This document shows, one piece after another, positions 1 through 10,899 of a stretch of DNA of 64,000 nt. The DNA is from Mesostigma viride (lineage: Eukaryota > Streptophyta > Mesostigmatophyceae > Mesostigmatales > Mesostigmataceae), in contig RPFO01000059.1 of assembly GCA_009746045.1 (NCBI GenBank), forward strand, positions 1,039,928 to 1,103,927, in the 5' to 3' direction. The notes beneath the pieces were generated by a model that was given only the letters and a program-made list of their open reading frames with translations, was not told where the DNA came from and did not search any database. Numbering within the stretch: the stretch's first letter is position 1; every line of letters begins with the position of its first letter. A program made the position numbers and the translations under genes.

Positions 1-1746
1 GGCGATTTGACGTCTCGGGGACGGGCCGAGGACGTCAGCCCACCCGTGATCTTCATTGGGTCAAAGGAGCAGGTGGATGGCTTTAAGGTCCTTCTGAAGG
101 TACTTGGGAAGCGGCCAGCGGAGGATTTTTCCAATCCCAACGGCCGTTCGGGCAAGGAAATTGCGGGTGGAGCCCAGAAGCGTCCGCTGGAGAAGTCAGG
201 CGGTGCCACCAAAAAGAAACGGCGGAAGCGCGCTGTCCAGGAGACCCCCGCGCCCGAAGACGTCTCAATGGGGACGCCCTACCCTCATGATGTCGGCGTT
301 CTCCCGGAGGGGGATGATGAGGATGTCGGGTCACAGGGGGGTGATGATGGGGAGGGCGGTGATGAGGGGGGCGGGAATGAGGGTGGTGATAAGGGGGGCG
401 GGTCGAAGGACGGAGAGGGGGGGGTTCGAAGGGCGGAGAGGGGGCGGGTCGAAGGGCGGAGAGGGGGGGGGTCCAAGGACGGAGATGGGGGGGGGGGAAG
501 GGCGGAGAGGGGAGGGGTCGAAGGGCGGAGAGGGGGCGGGTCGAAGGGCGGAGAGGGGGGCGGGTCGAAGGGCGGAGAGGGGGGCGGGTCGACGGGGGCT
601 GTTGAGGGGGCGTGTCGACCGGCGCATCGGGTTCAGGGGGGGAGGGGGGGGGAGGGGAGGGAGGCTCGAAGGGGAATTCGGGGGCGTCGGGGGGGGGGGT
701 GTTGGGGCGTGCCGTCGACTACTGCAAAAAGCTCCTTTCGCCTGGCGGGCACGTTCGATCAAGAGCAACGGCTAGTCATCTGTCAAAGGGTAAGTTAATC
801 TGAGTGAATATGGTCAGTTAAATTATGATGTTTGCATATTCTCAAGTTTGATTTGCGAATGTAATGATAACTAATTGCGCCGCTCGTCATTGCTTGTCCC
901 ACCCACAGGTGACGAGTCTGAAGAGGAGCCGCCAAAGGATGACGCGCATGGCGGCCCACCCAAAGGGTTTGAGGAAGATTCGGAAGAATCGGAAGAATCG
1001 GAACCTGAGGAGGAAGCGCCACCTGAGGAGGAAGCGCCACATGCACGTGTCACAGTTACCGCAACCCAGCCCAAGCCACTAGACAAGAAAGTGCCACCAC
1101 CAAGTTGGCAGCCTTGGATGGAGAATCTGGAAGGTGGGGGGGGGGGAAACGGGCCGTGCCCCGCTCGCCTGTTGGATGTCCGGTTTCGGTATTGTGCAAG
1201 CACGGTGGTGAATTTTGCCAGTATCGGAAGAACAAAAACAAAAACCATGATACGTTGTGGAAGCCCACGTGGGCTGCTGATTCGGTGGATAAACTCAATT
1301 CAGACCCAATGAAGCTGGTGCCTGATTTCCACGTCGACACGTTCCTGGTGCATGGAGTCGTTCGAAAGGTGGATACTAAAACGGGCGTGTGGTACATTAA
1401 ATTTTGGGCAGAAGGGTGTGACGAAAAGGGAATCTGGATTAATAGGAAGCAGGGGACGATGCCCAACAGAATTTTCCCGGTACAACAAGACGAGATGCGG
1501 AACTGTTTCAAGCCACCTGAGGGAACGTATTTGGAGTGGTGGATGGACAAGGGGTACTTCCCGGCGACCAGATCTTCCCCAGCGACCAGATCTTCCCCAC
1601 GACTCCAAGATAAGGGGGGAGACCAAGCCGCAGGGCAGGGCAAACGAAAACCTAAAGGGAAGGCTGGCGCAGATGAGCGGGAGGGGGGTGTAAAGAAGCC
1701 CAGCGGACGGGCACCTGTAAAGAAACGCCTGTTAGTAGATAGTTAG
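1..1746 (+). pseudogene. Partial, frame-broken two-exon gene of unknown function
   Basis: The window starts inside this gene. A first coding block runs to a good donor (GT at 790-791) and a second from an acceptor AG at 907-908 to the stop at 1744-1746. Joined 789/909, the reading frame passes into an acidic stretch rich in E, S and P (about 911-1130), then reaches an 11-G run (1136-1146). There the frame must shift to continue into the best-looking part, a basic and aromatic region encoding KHGGEFCQYR, FLVHGVVRKV and GVWYIKFWAEG. The C-terminus is Lys-rich, including a repeated ATRSSP. A TGTAA element lies about 30 nt after the stop. I recognise no family. The break may be a real mutation, a homopolymer sequencing error or an unseen small intron. 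The start at 7 is only the first ATG in the window. Confidence 0.4.
330..700 (+). repeat. G-rich minisatellite inside the first gene
   Basis: Purine-rich tandem repeats of about 12-24 bp (core GGGCGGAGAGGGG and GGGTCGAAG), with G-runs of up to nine. All three plus frames are open here, so the Gly/Arg-rich translations are poor evidence for the correct frame. The tract could form G-quadruplexes on this strand. Confidence 0.8.
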
Positions 1747-2250
1747 ATAGCTTACTTGATCTGAACTCGTGTACATTTGTAAAGATCGATCTGTACATCT
1801 GTCTCCAGAGCATTAACTTGAATATTCAAAGTTCAAGTGGGAATTACTGGTTGGGTTGTGCACAGGCTTGTGCACAATTTTGGCAATAATTATAATTCGT
1901 TCTATAAATAGAACTCGCGGGGTCGTGGAGAGGGTTGTGCAATTGTAAATAATCTACAACTTGTCTCACTTGCTTACCCTCCGAGTGCATGACACTTTGA
2001 CAAAAACAGCCAATTTTACCACGACTTGAATAAATTTTAATAAATGTTAATAAATTTTAATAAATTTAAGCAATCTAGTAATGAAAAGTGCACGCGGAAA
2101 GCGCACCACTGACCAAATGGCATGAAATGGTAATGATTTCATGTGGAAACGCATTCACAATGAGCATCAATTGTCATGTATTTGTTGAAATGGCGTCTCC
2201 TCAAGTAATAAAATTTGGCATGGGTATTGTAGATTGATTGTGGGCCCCCC
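1747..2250. other. AT-rich spacer, no gene seen
   Basis: This stretch holds the presumptive 3' UTR and poly(A) region of the preceding gene (TGTAA near 1776). It also has short AT-rich repeats of the type aataaattttaataaa at 2028-2068. I see no ORF, splice signal or structured RNA. Confidence 0.6.
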
Positions 2251-2252
2251 CG

Positions 2253-2400
2253 GCTATCTACACGCTATCTACAAGCTATCTACAAGCTATCTACAAGCTA
2301 TCTACAAGCTATCTATACAAGCTATCTACAAGCTATCTACAAGCTATCTACAAGCTATCTACAAGCTATCTACAAGCTATCTACAAGCTATCTACAAAAC
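2253..2400 (+). repeat. 11-bp minisatellite (ctatctacaag)n
   Basis: About 12-13 head-to-tail copies of an 11-bp unit, one with a small insertion (tatcta-tacaag). It ends just before the sequence that opens the LINE fragment, so its end lies close to the 5' truncation point of that element. Confidence 0.9.
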
Positions 2401-2459
2401 AGTCCTACTATAGATCTATATGGCCTGCCCGCGACCATAGGGGTCTTGTCTAGTTAATT

Positions 2460-3992
2460 AATTTGACACGGTCCTGAGTCTGGGAGGCTCGATCTTTGGG
2501 CCATCCTAGCTCTGGATCGCCGGGGTACCACCAGCGTTTATTGCTGCCATTCGTCAACTGTATTGAGGGCTCACAGGCAGGCAGTAGTGCGGACTGCGGA
2601 AGGCACCACCCCACCATTCCCTTTTCACCACGGGGTGTGGCAAGGTTGTGTCCTGTCCCCATATCTGTTCATTATTGTCGTGGATCGTGTCATGCGCCGG
2701 GCACGTGCGCGCTTTACTGCTCTTAAGGGGTTCGGGCCAGGCTTGGACATCCTTAACGAGCGCGAACACGGCGGCGGTGGCCCTGGCTACCGCCTGTCCG
2801 GCCTGATTTATGCGGATGATACCACCCTCATCGAGCGCCCCGAGCACATTCAGACCTGGCTGGACTGTCTGGGCTTGGAGGTGCGGGCGGTGGGGTTGGA
2901 GATTATAGTGTCAAAACTTCAATGCGATGGCGGATTGGGGCTACCAGTCGCCCGCCGCTGCCGCGGCTGCTATATAGGCGGGACGGAGGTCCCGTTCCGT
3001 GATCGCTTCAAACTGCTGGGGAGCACATGTGCTCGACCCGACACCGCCGACGATGTGGACGTCTGCATCGGCCTGGCCTGGGCTAGGCTTCGTTCGCTCA
3101 AAACCTACTGGCACTCGAAGGGCCTGGGCGAGCACCGCAAGCGCATGCTCTTCAAGGTCCTCGTCCTCACGGTGCCTACGTGTGGCGCCGAGGCATGGAC
3201 ACTCACGGACACACTGGCCGGCCGCCAAGCTAGACAGCACGGTTTACAGGATGCTTCGACAGTTCCTGAATGTAGGTTTTTCCACGCTTAGGTCATTAGA
3301 GTCTTTGTATCAGGGTATGCCTCGCGGCCCTCGCCGAGGCGTGGACAATCACCGGCACCCACACTGGCAGCTACGCTGCACGGCACGGTTTATAGGATGC
3401 TCCGACAGGTCCTGAACGTAGGGTTTTCCAAGCGCCCGTCATTAATTTTTTTAGTATTTGTATCAGGGTATGCCTCGTATTTCGGACGAGATATTAGGCA
3501 GCGTAGGATAGCCATTTGTAGGACACCTTGCTCGCACCAGCCAGGTCGACACCGCCCTTGGTCTGGCAGGCCCCCAGCGGCTTGGCCAGCCAGGGCAGCA
3601 TATTCTGACCTGGCCTGGCCCCAAGGGCATTCCCAAAAGGGTTGGGAAACATGTCACGAACTACATCCAGATGTTGCTGGACGACCTACGGACCTAGTGG
3701 TCCCAGCCCAGTTTGAACACCGCATCCACTCTCTCTCCCTTCTTTGGACTGCCATGCAGAACAAGACGCGGCGGCAGAAGATTTTCAAGGCTCACACGCC
3801 AGCCCCTGTGGGCAAGCCACCTCCCCCCAAGAGGCGGCGGCGTTTTGATGAGTAGTGTAGTTAGGATTTTTCTAGACTAGATAGCTTAGAGTTAGCTTAG
3901 TTCGATTCCGCGGCTTTGCCCACCTCCACCCATCCAGCAAGGAATATGTGCTACATGATCTCCCAACCCGGAGTCATGTTATATTAATTTTC
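2460..3992 (+). mobile_element. 5'-truncated non-LTR retrotransposon (LINE), RT-bearing copy
   Basis: The element begins within the palm of a LINE reverse transcriptase and ends with a 3' UTR. The UTR closes in a short hairpin (CTCC...GGAG at 3960-3973) followed by an AT-rich tail. ORF2 ends at 3855 with a basic Pro-rich tail (PVGKPPPPKRRRR), which resembles the end of the short copy at 63068-63352. A partly duplicated stretch (3237-3330 versus 3375-3475) and several frame changes show that the copy is dead. Overall order is RT palm, C-terminal region, 3' UTR, hairpin, tail. No convincing target-site duplication was found. Confidence 0.8.
2476..3855 (+). pseudogene. LINE reverse transcriptase fragment (ORF2, decayed)
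   Basis: The open part at 2563-3291 contains the LINE RT signatures GVWQGCVLSPYLF and YADDTTLIE (catalytic YADD at about 2809-2820). They are followed by the FKLLGS block, an AWARLRSLK block and the EAWTLTDTL motif typical of the region downstream of the palm. Upstream, about 2500-2560 encodes an in-frame-like GVPPAFIAAIRQ segment before a stop. Downstream the frame changes near 3290 and again around 3400, and the stop at 3853-3855 closes a basic C-terminus. The endonuclease domain and RT motifs 1-3 are missing. The arrangement fits the broad RTE/Jockey-like LINE group, but the clade cannot be fixed by eye. Confidence 0.8.
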
Positions 3993-4800
3993 GGGTAGTC
4001 TACGGGCATTCCGGTAGTCTAGATATACAGCTTCGATCTAGATCATATTTGACAAGATACACTGCTTCTGACTAGCATGCAAGCTTGCACTACAGGGCTT
4101 TTGTTGAAGCATTTGAAATCTTGGACATGCAAGTGCCTGGCATATGCAGGCACTGGGAAGGTCCCATATTCATGATAGCTGAGGCACCTCTATGTCCCAA
4201 GTGCTGCTCCAAAATTAATGTTTACGGGTTGATGGCCAGGGCATATAAAAAACACATTCATGGTTTAATATACTATACGTACTGTGACCTTGCAGCTCTT
4301 CTTTCGCTTGCATAATATAGAGACAACTATTCTGATCAGGCACTCCGCAAAGGTGAAAACCGTTTGCGTTCAGTGCCGGGCCGCGGAAAACGCGGAAAAA
4401 CGCGATCTGCAAATGAATCCGACCGGAATCGAACTGGGGACCTCTCGCACCAATTTTGCTGACTATAGGACGGACGTCTCCGGTTACCATGGCATCGCCA
4501 ACTTACACCTACAGTCATCCGCAAAAGTTCTCCTGTCCGGGGAGTGATGCAAGCCTTTTGGATTTGGTACTAGATAAATCCCTCGAGATCTGTGTGTAGG
4601 AGTACTACACACGTGTCTGCACGCGAGACTTGTTCAGTCTCGCACCGTGAGACGGGCTGAACACGGCTGAATCCTTCTATCTAGACAACTATGCCTGGAC
4701 GCATGGTGATCCAACGCCGTAGAAGGACTAGGGCTTCGCTTGCATAATACTAGCTCTGGCCTGTCGAAGTTAAGGTTTCATGAAGTTTTCATTTACACCA
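3993..4800. other. Spacer with dispersed-repeat pieces, no gene
   Basis: No supported coding exon. Around 4395-4475 the minus strand has a tRNA-like box B (AGTTCGATTCC), but no complete cloverleaf. At 4683-4705 the reverse complement of a 23-bp sequence recurs exactly at 63612-63634, so the segment belongs to a dispersed repeat. Confidence 0.5.
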
Positions 4801-6231
4801 TACCATGCCCCCACATGTTTATTCATGTACCATGTACACAATGTACTGTCTACAAATGAAGCAGTTCAACGGGAAAGCCTCAAACACAAGTAAAATGCAT
4901 CAGAAGGATTCTTCTCCCTGCCTCTGCCATCCTCTGTCCCTATTACACAAACAACGGAGCCTGCCTCACCTTCCAAAGGCAGGTGATTCCCACCATGGGA
5001 GGTTACAACCTTCTGGCCACGCCTCCATTCATCTTGCATGCATGGCTGTCTTATGTCCACGGGGCAGCCTGGTTCATGTCCACGTTGCCCAAAACCTGCT
5101 GCCTGGGCTTCGTCCCCTAACCAAGGCCTGCAGGCCAACTCTCACTGCTGACCCCTTTCACGGGCAACCATGCACGGCAAGCAGTTGGACCCCTTTAACG
5201 CCACGCAGAGGCCACCGGCTCGACTGGCTTTTGCAATGCGCCAGCTCAGGGGGGGATACCTACACAAAGGTCCCAAGCGGGCGGACATGAGATTGCCCAC
5301 CCACCATGACGGACGTTAACTGATGGACCATGTCCATCTGTCCATCCACGTTACCTCACTGCCACAGGATGCACCGCCCACCCCAAGGAAAACGCCATGC
5401 GTGGCACTGGACTGGCGGCGCAGGTGCGGCCTGGCTGGCCAGCCCAGACACTACCCCTCGGCATGCCTTGTGGGAAACCCATTGTCCTTGCTGAGGTGAC
5501 AAGTGCCATCATCTCACGGCGCTGAAACAGGATGCTGGCAGCTGGAACGAGACGAGGATGGCAGCAACCCCGCAGAGGCACTGGCAGGCACTCGCCTCTG
5601 CTGGCGCGTACGGCAGTACTACACAGCTGCTTCATGCACGACCCGGGTTGCGCCAAATGGTGATGGCTGGTCCGCCGTCCACCCACACTGCCGTGTAATG
5701 CGTGTGGCTGGTCAGTTGATGGCCATGCAACGTGCGTGGCTAGTGGGATGACGTGGCTGCTTGATGGCCCGACCTCGCCTCCACGATGTGTGCTGCATGT
5801 GCCCATGTCGCCTGCGGGGTCCTACCTGATGGGGACCCAGCCAGTGTGATGCCATCCCTGGCTACCGCGGCACAGGGTGCGCCACACACTAGACACCACC
5901 GGGGACACCAGCGGGAAAGTGTTGCGCCGCTTCCATCCTGCCCTGCCCCTCGCACACCGCTCCCCCACGTCGCACAGTGCGGTGTGGCGCTGCTGGCACG
6001 CCGCAGGCACCACACCCATGCCATGGTGTGGAAGGGCACACACTTGGCTCTTTGCCACACAGCCATGCCACACAGACAACACTGTGTGCCCCTTGCCGCA
6101 TCATCACGCAGCCACATCCGCCCTTGCGGGTGCTCAGTCCATGCGAGGACAGGAGCACCCTAAAACCCAAGAACCGAAGAATCCTCCCACCAGCATCCCA
6201 GGGGAGTTGGGTACATTCACCCCCAAATATC
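4801..6231. other. Spacer downstream of the AAA ATPase gene, no supported gene
   Basis: Several overlapping ORFs of 80-175 codons lie on both strands at 5350-6430. They are products of GC-rich sequence: none has family motifs, coherent splice borders or consistent composition. Part of the stretch should be the 3' UTR of the minus-strand gene that ends at 6232. Confidence 0.55.
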
Positions 6232-8397
6232 TCAGCGTCTCGCCCCTTTATCCTTACACCGGCATCGCGCTGGGATACCGTGTACCCTCACACCGGCTCG
6301 CCCGCCCCACCCCTGCCGCTGCCTCCTGGCCTGGTCACCGATGCCCTTCTCCTGCACGCCGTGCTGCCGCCCCGAGCGTGCATGGCCTGCCCGCCCGTTC
6401 CTGATTGCGCCGATGCTTTGCCCATGTCTTAGCTTCTGCTGCCACTGCCCCCCGCCCCCCGCTCCCCCCCCGCTGTCCCCCCACCCATCCCCCCCCTTGG
6501 CCAACGCGGCCGACCGCAGCACAGCGCCCAGCAGGTCGCTCATCCGGTTCTCCAGCGCGTTCTCCTCCGTGCGCTCCCTCCGGTCCTTGAACGCTCCCGC
6601 CTGCGCGCGGTAGTAGCTGTACGCCGCCTCCTTGGACGGCCGAGAGGACGCTGCCACGTCCACAAAGTCGGCGTATCGAAGCGGGCGCAGGCGCGGCGGC
6701 TGCGCCGCTGCCGCTGCGTTCCTTCCCCCATCGTACCCGTCACCGTCCGAATCATCGTCGTTTTGGCCCCTCCCCGCCGCGCCTGCACTCCCTTGCCCCA
6801 GGCTAGCCTGCCGCCGCTCCTCGGCCAAAAACTCCCGGATCGGGTGGTACGCTGCCTGCTTGCACAGCTCGTTCAGGTCGCTCCCCGTGTACCCCTCGGT
6901 GGCGTCCGCCAGCGCGTCATAGTTGAACCCGGGCTCCAACGCCTCCCCCCTCAGGATCGTCTTGAGGATGCTCTTGCGCTCGTCACGGCCGGGCATGCCC
7001 ACCTCGAACGCGCGCGGCAGCCGCCGCAGGATGGCCTCATCCAGCTCCCAGGGGCGGTTGGTGGCGGCCAGCACCATCACGCGCGCGTTGTGGTCGGTTG
7101 CGAACCCGTCCCACAGCGACATGAACTCCGTCTTCATACTCGCGGTCGTGTCGTTTTCCATCCCGCCACGCCGCGAGCCCAGGAAGCCGTCGATCTCGTC
7201 CAGGAAGATGACTGGGCGCACGCGCGAGGGAGCACAGGGGGGGAAGGAGGGGGGGGGGGAAGTGGGGGGGACATGGGGGGAAATGGGAGGGGGGAAAGGA
7301 AGGGGGATGCGTGAGGGAACATAGGAAAGGGGAAAGCGCCCGCCGCCACCGTAGGAAGGGGGGGCACACATGAGAGCATAGGAACGGGGTGGGGTGGGGA
7401 GGGGTGGGGGAACGGGGGGGTGGGGGTGGGGGTTGGGGGGAGGTGGTGGAGGGACGGGGGGGAGGATGCGGGTACATGTAACCCGCAAGGGGGAGAGGGG
7501 GGGGGGGGACGCAACGATATCCCGAGCATGCAATAGCCGCAATGACTTGAGGACGATGCGTCCGCCGATGCGATCATAAACACCTTGATCTCATGGACAT
7601 GTTCATGGACATGTTTATGATCAACAACGCAGACGAGACATAGCCAGTACCTTGCACATGACAGCTTCCGCCAAAATGCCCACATGAGGCCCACATGGTG
7701 TCGTGGTAAGTACAAAACGCGAGTAGGCAGCTCCAAATGCACACAAGTAGAGATGGAAGCAACAGTGGCAAAGCAAACATTTTTCTGACTAACGACCCAT
7801 TAACAATCGCTTACCACTCGGCTGAATTTTCCACGCGAGCGTGAAGAGGGCCGTGACCAGCTTCTGCGCGTCGCCGTACCACTTGCTCTGCAACGTGGCA
7901 AGGCGGACGTTGATGAAGCAGGCGTTGCACTCCTTGGCGATGGCCTTTGCCAACATGGTCTTGCCCGTGCCGGGCGGCCCGTATAGCAGCACGCCAAGCT
8001 GGTGCCTCAGCAACTTGCCGTGGCTGAACAGTTCTGGACGCTTGAGAGGCAAAATAACGAGCTCGTGCAACGACGCCTTCACCTTCTGCAACCCGCCAAT
8101 GCTGTCCAGTGTGACATCAATGTTTGAGGGATCTACCACGTCGCACGCAATTATGTCTTCGTACTGAGATAGGTTGAGATTCCCCCGGCCTAGCCTCGCC
8201 GATATTTCTTTCTTTCTCGCGGCAGCGCGTTTGGAAGCCTCGCGGTTGGGATCCATGCGTCGCAGCCCGAAAAAGAGAATGCATGCTGAAATAGCAGTGG
8301 TAGCAGCGTATAGCAACAACTCTCCCAGGTAACCTTTCGCAGTTTCCCCCGCGCGGGACCTGCCCCCCCCAGTCGACATGAGAGGCAAATCGGCCAT
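6232..8397 (-). CDS. Msp1/ATAD1-like AAA ATPase (mitochondrial outer-membrane protein extractase)
   Basis: Two exons, 8397-7815 and 7211-6232, joined by a 603-nt GT-AG intron (phase 1, restoring Ser-Val-Ile). The product is about 520 aa. Residues 25-45 form one membrane segment (ELLLYAATTAISACILFFGL). Then come the DSIGGL motif (~98-103), Walker A GPPGTGKT (140-147), pore loop SKWYGD, Walker B VIFLDEID (195-202), MKTEFMSLWDGF, sensor 1 LAATNRP and the LRRLPRAF arginine-finger region. This is the diagnostic layout of the Msp1/ATAD1 family, which pulls mislocalised tail-anchored proteins out of the outer mitochondrial (and peroxisomal) membrane. After the AAA module comes an unusually long Ala/Gly/Asp-rich and then basic tail (last ~170 aa). 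Its final part could be intronic if another splice site exists near 6440. Function is inferred from family membership. Confidence 0.9.
7225..7510 (-). repeat. Poly-purine/poly-pyrimidine tract in the AAA ATPase intron
   Basis: Dense G-runs on the plus strand (C-runs on the sense minus strand) fill the 3' half of the intron, up to 14 nt before its acceptor. They supply an extreme C-rich polypyrimidine tract for splicing. The long minus-strand Pro-rich ORFs across it are intronic. Confidence 0.7.
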
Positions 8398-8811
8398 CGC
8401 TGGCCTTCGTGTATTGCGCTCGTCTACGAAGACACCTTCCCTACCACAGCGCTGTCAAGGCGGCAAGTTGTCAGCATGCAATCCTCAGCTGGCGTCCCGA
8501 CCTAACAAACGGAAACGGCAAGCTTGACGCAAGCTGCCCGAAGTTTACCAGTCAGTTGGGAGGTGCGATTGCCGACATTGATGAATCACCGTGGGCGAGA
8601 GTACCCACTGCCATACCCCAGCAGACAGTGATACAGGCGGCACCAAGCGCCACACCAATGATGCGCGGGCGATCTGGCAAACGGAGCGCGCCAAGAGTTG
8701 ACTCCCGCTCTGGGATTTGCAATTTTTGCGCGAATTTAGTTGAGGCTTGCCGTACTTTATCCGTCATTACGCTTGGAAATCATGCAACGTTCTTTTTCTA
8801 GTCCAGAAAAT
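8398..8811. other. Region upstream of the AAA ATPase start, no gene seen
   Basis: The stretch should hold the 5' UTR and promoter of the minus-strand ATPase gene. I could not pick a TATA-like or other element with confidence. The overlapping ORFs have no recognisable features. Confidence 0.4.
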
Positions 8812-9441
8812 TCAAGGCAAATATCTTAATAACATGCTGCTGCATACCCATTCAAAAGTACAAGAAACTAGAATCCGGTGATTCCGGTCGTGCTGACGAT
8901 GGCATTTTGCCAGGTCACCAACATCACGATGTTTGGCCCCCCAATACGTGGCACGCTGCCGTGGACATGCCACGAAGTCCGCATTATTTGCCGCTGCAGC
9001 TTGGTATGGTGGACACCAGGAATTGTAACAATCCCGACAAGGCTCCTTGTAATTCATTGGGCGTGTTTTCTCAAGTCTATCTTGGGAAAAAGTAACGCTG
9101 TCCTCTGGATCACCCGCGGTGACAGTGGAAAACCCTGTATAATTCTGAAGGTTTTTCAATATGAATACCTGTCTTGCTCGTGTTGACCTCGCTGGCTTGC
9201 AAGCATGTGCAACACTGCCAGGAAGATGTACCCGGCCTTTGCAGACCAGGTCGCAGGTTGCATCATTGACAAAGCCCACAATGTCGCTAGCGGCACCTTT
9301 TCTAACGAAGCCGGGTCGGGTGTACGAGCTGTGTCCTGCCAGCGTGCATCGATCGACGTGGCCACCCATCGAGACCGCCGCTGCTTCCAAGGCAGGATAC
9401 CGGCCGCGACATTTCCGAGTCACTGCTACAACTGATGCCAA
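8812..9441 (-). CDS. Possible Cys-rich coding exon, unknown function
   Basis: A 210-codon minus-strand frame stays open until a TGA at 8812-8814. It lacks the low-complexity bias of most ORFs here and has 14 Cys, several in pairs (ATCDLVC, PCRDCYNSWC, FEWVC). There is no ATG at its 5' end, but an acceptor-like TCAG sits at 9431-9434. The first internal ATG is at about 9369. A second minus ORF at 9742-9554 (62 codons) could be an upstream exon, but its obvious donor (GT at 9553) gives the wrong phase. I recognise no domain. It may be a terminal exon of an unknown gene or a chance ORF. Confidence 0.25.
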   Translation of the reverse strand: MASVVAVTRKCRGRYPALEAAAVSMGGHVDRCTLAGHSSYTRPGFVRKGAASDIVGFVNDATCDLVCKGRVHLPGSVAHACKPARSTRARQVFILKNLQNYTGFSTVTAGDPEDSVTFSQDRLEKTRPMNYKEPCRDCYNSWCPPYQAAAANNADFVACPRQRATYWGAKHRDVGDLAKCHRQHDRNHRILVSCTFEWVCSSMLLRYLP

Positions 9442-10534
9442 GGTAAATCTAATCCAATCCTTGTCTACCCACTCTGTTACTGATTTGCATCATTTTACGA
9501 AGTGTAATGATCCAGTGTGCTTTAATGAAATGTGACGTCAGCGTTCCTTCAGCTCACATGCCAGGGTATAAGAATCGCTGCGTGTCCATCGCATCCTCTC
9601 GTTTGCGCTGTCCAACGTACAGGATGGAACAGCGCCGAAGCCGCACGCGAAGCTTCATGACTTCTGTCTTACTTTCCCCTACGGTGAGCGCAGAGCGATT
9701 AGTAGGGATTGTGCTCGCTAGTACGGTGGATATGTTGCCCACTACGTGAAGGGTGTGCTGGCTCGGTGGCGTAGTTCCGTACTATGTGCATGGCTGTCCT
9801 TGGCGTGGTAAATTGATTATCGGTAGTCTCCTGGTGTTGCGCATTGGCAATTCTGGTTTTGGTTCTGCAGTGGTCTGCTCTGCGAGGAAATGTATTGGGA
9901 TAGGGTGTTTGGGTGACCGAAAGGCGATGAGGGCAGGAAAGGGCTTAGCAAAACGCAGGAAGAAGCTAACCGTTTGGTTCAGCTGTCATTGTTCTGCTGT
10001 ATTTTGAATGCCATGTTTTCTAATGTGTCCACAAGCCTTGGGTCACCGAGACATGCTCGCCATGCGCGTCCCCTCACACAAGAAGGTCATGTGCAGCACC
10101 ACCAGCTGCTTGCGCATGCAACACATCCACCAGCTACTTGCAAACGCAACACAACATGTGCCGCACCACCAGCTACTTGCACATGCAACACATCATGGCG
10201 GTGCGCCATCAAGTGCCACCCACCCATAGGGGACACGATTAGACAGGGGCACGAATCGACGGGGGCACAAATAGCCCCCACCCAGCGAGCGCAGCTTGTG
10301 CTTGCCCCCGGCTCGCGCCACACAGCGACCGGGTGGTGCAGATCGGAGCGGTGCATGCGAGAAACCTATGCAAGGCCAGATATGGCCGCGAGGGTATAAC
10401 AGCCAGCAAAGGAACTTGGGAGGTCAATCAAATTGTGTTAAACACTAAAAGTGCGGCCGGTCAAGCAAGGAAGGAGGATGGAGGATGGAGGACGGTGGGA
10501 TGGTCATGCGGATACCAGCATCGCTCGCCATTCC
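9442..10534. other. Spacer or unresolved first intron/exon region of the TMEM14-like gene
   Basis: The next gene lacks its first exon, which must end in codon phase 1, so it may lie here. Candidate donors near 9682, 9809 and 10083 were tested, and none gave a convincing N-terminus. Around 10090-10210 a 24-40-bp motif containing CACCACCAGCTACTTGC is tandemly repeated about four times. Confidence 0.4.
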
Positions 10535-10817
10535 GTGCCCCTGCCCCTGCCCCTGCCCCTGCCCCTGCCCCTGCCCCTGCCCCTGCCCCTGCCCCTGCCC
10601 CTGCCCCTGCCCCTGCCCCTGCCCCTGCCCCTGCCCCTGCCCCTGCCCCTGCCCCTGCCCCTGCCCCTGCCCCTGCCCCTGCCCCTGCCCCTGCCCCTGC
10701 CCCTGCCCCTGCCCCTGCCCCTGCCCCTGCCCCTGCCCCTGCCCCTGCCCCTGCCCCTGCCCCTGCCCCTGCCCCTGCCCCTGCCCCTGCCCCTGCCCCT
10801 GTCCCTGCCCCTGGCCC
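10535..10817 (+). repeat. Hexanucleotide microsatellite (CCCCTG)n
   Basis: About 45 near-perfect 6-bp units. Because the unit is divisible by three, five or six frames are open (Pro-Ala, Leu-Pro, Cys-Pro, Gly-Gln, Gly-Arg dipeptides). These translations are artefacts. The tract lies 83 nt upstream of the first recognised exon of the TMEM14-like gene and is probably intronic or promoter-proximal. Confidence 0.95.
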
Positions 10818-10899
10818 CTTGTGAACGACTGTTTATCATGACAACATGATTCTGACAACATATATGCAACAGCATGGATGTTTCTGTCCCCTCCTCCAG

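Noticed and set aside
4395-4475. tRNA gene on the minus strand
   Set aside because: A good box B and a possible acceptor pairing exist, but the span is ~57 nt. The anticodon arm and part of the T stem cannot form, so it is at most a tRNA-like relic.
5351-6432. Several overlapping His/Cys/Pro-rich ORFs on both strands
   Set aside because: They have no motifs, no splice logic and compositions expected from GC-rich non-coding DNA.
9554-9742. 62-codon minus ORF as the first exon of the Cys-rich ORF at 8812-9441
   Set aside because: Its best donor at 9553 gives phase 2, while the downstream acceptor needs phase 1.
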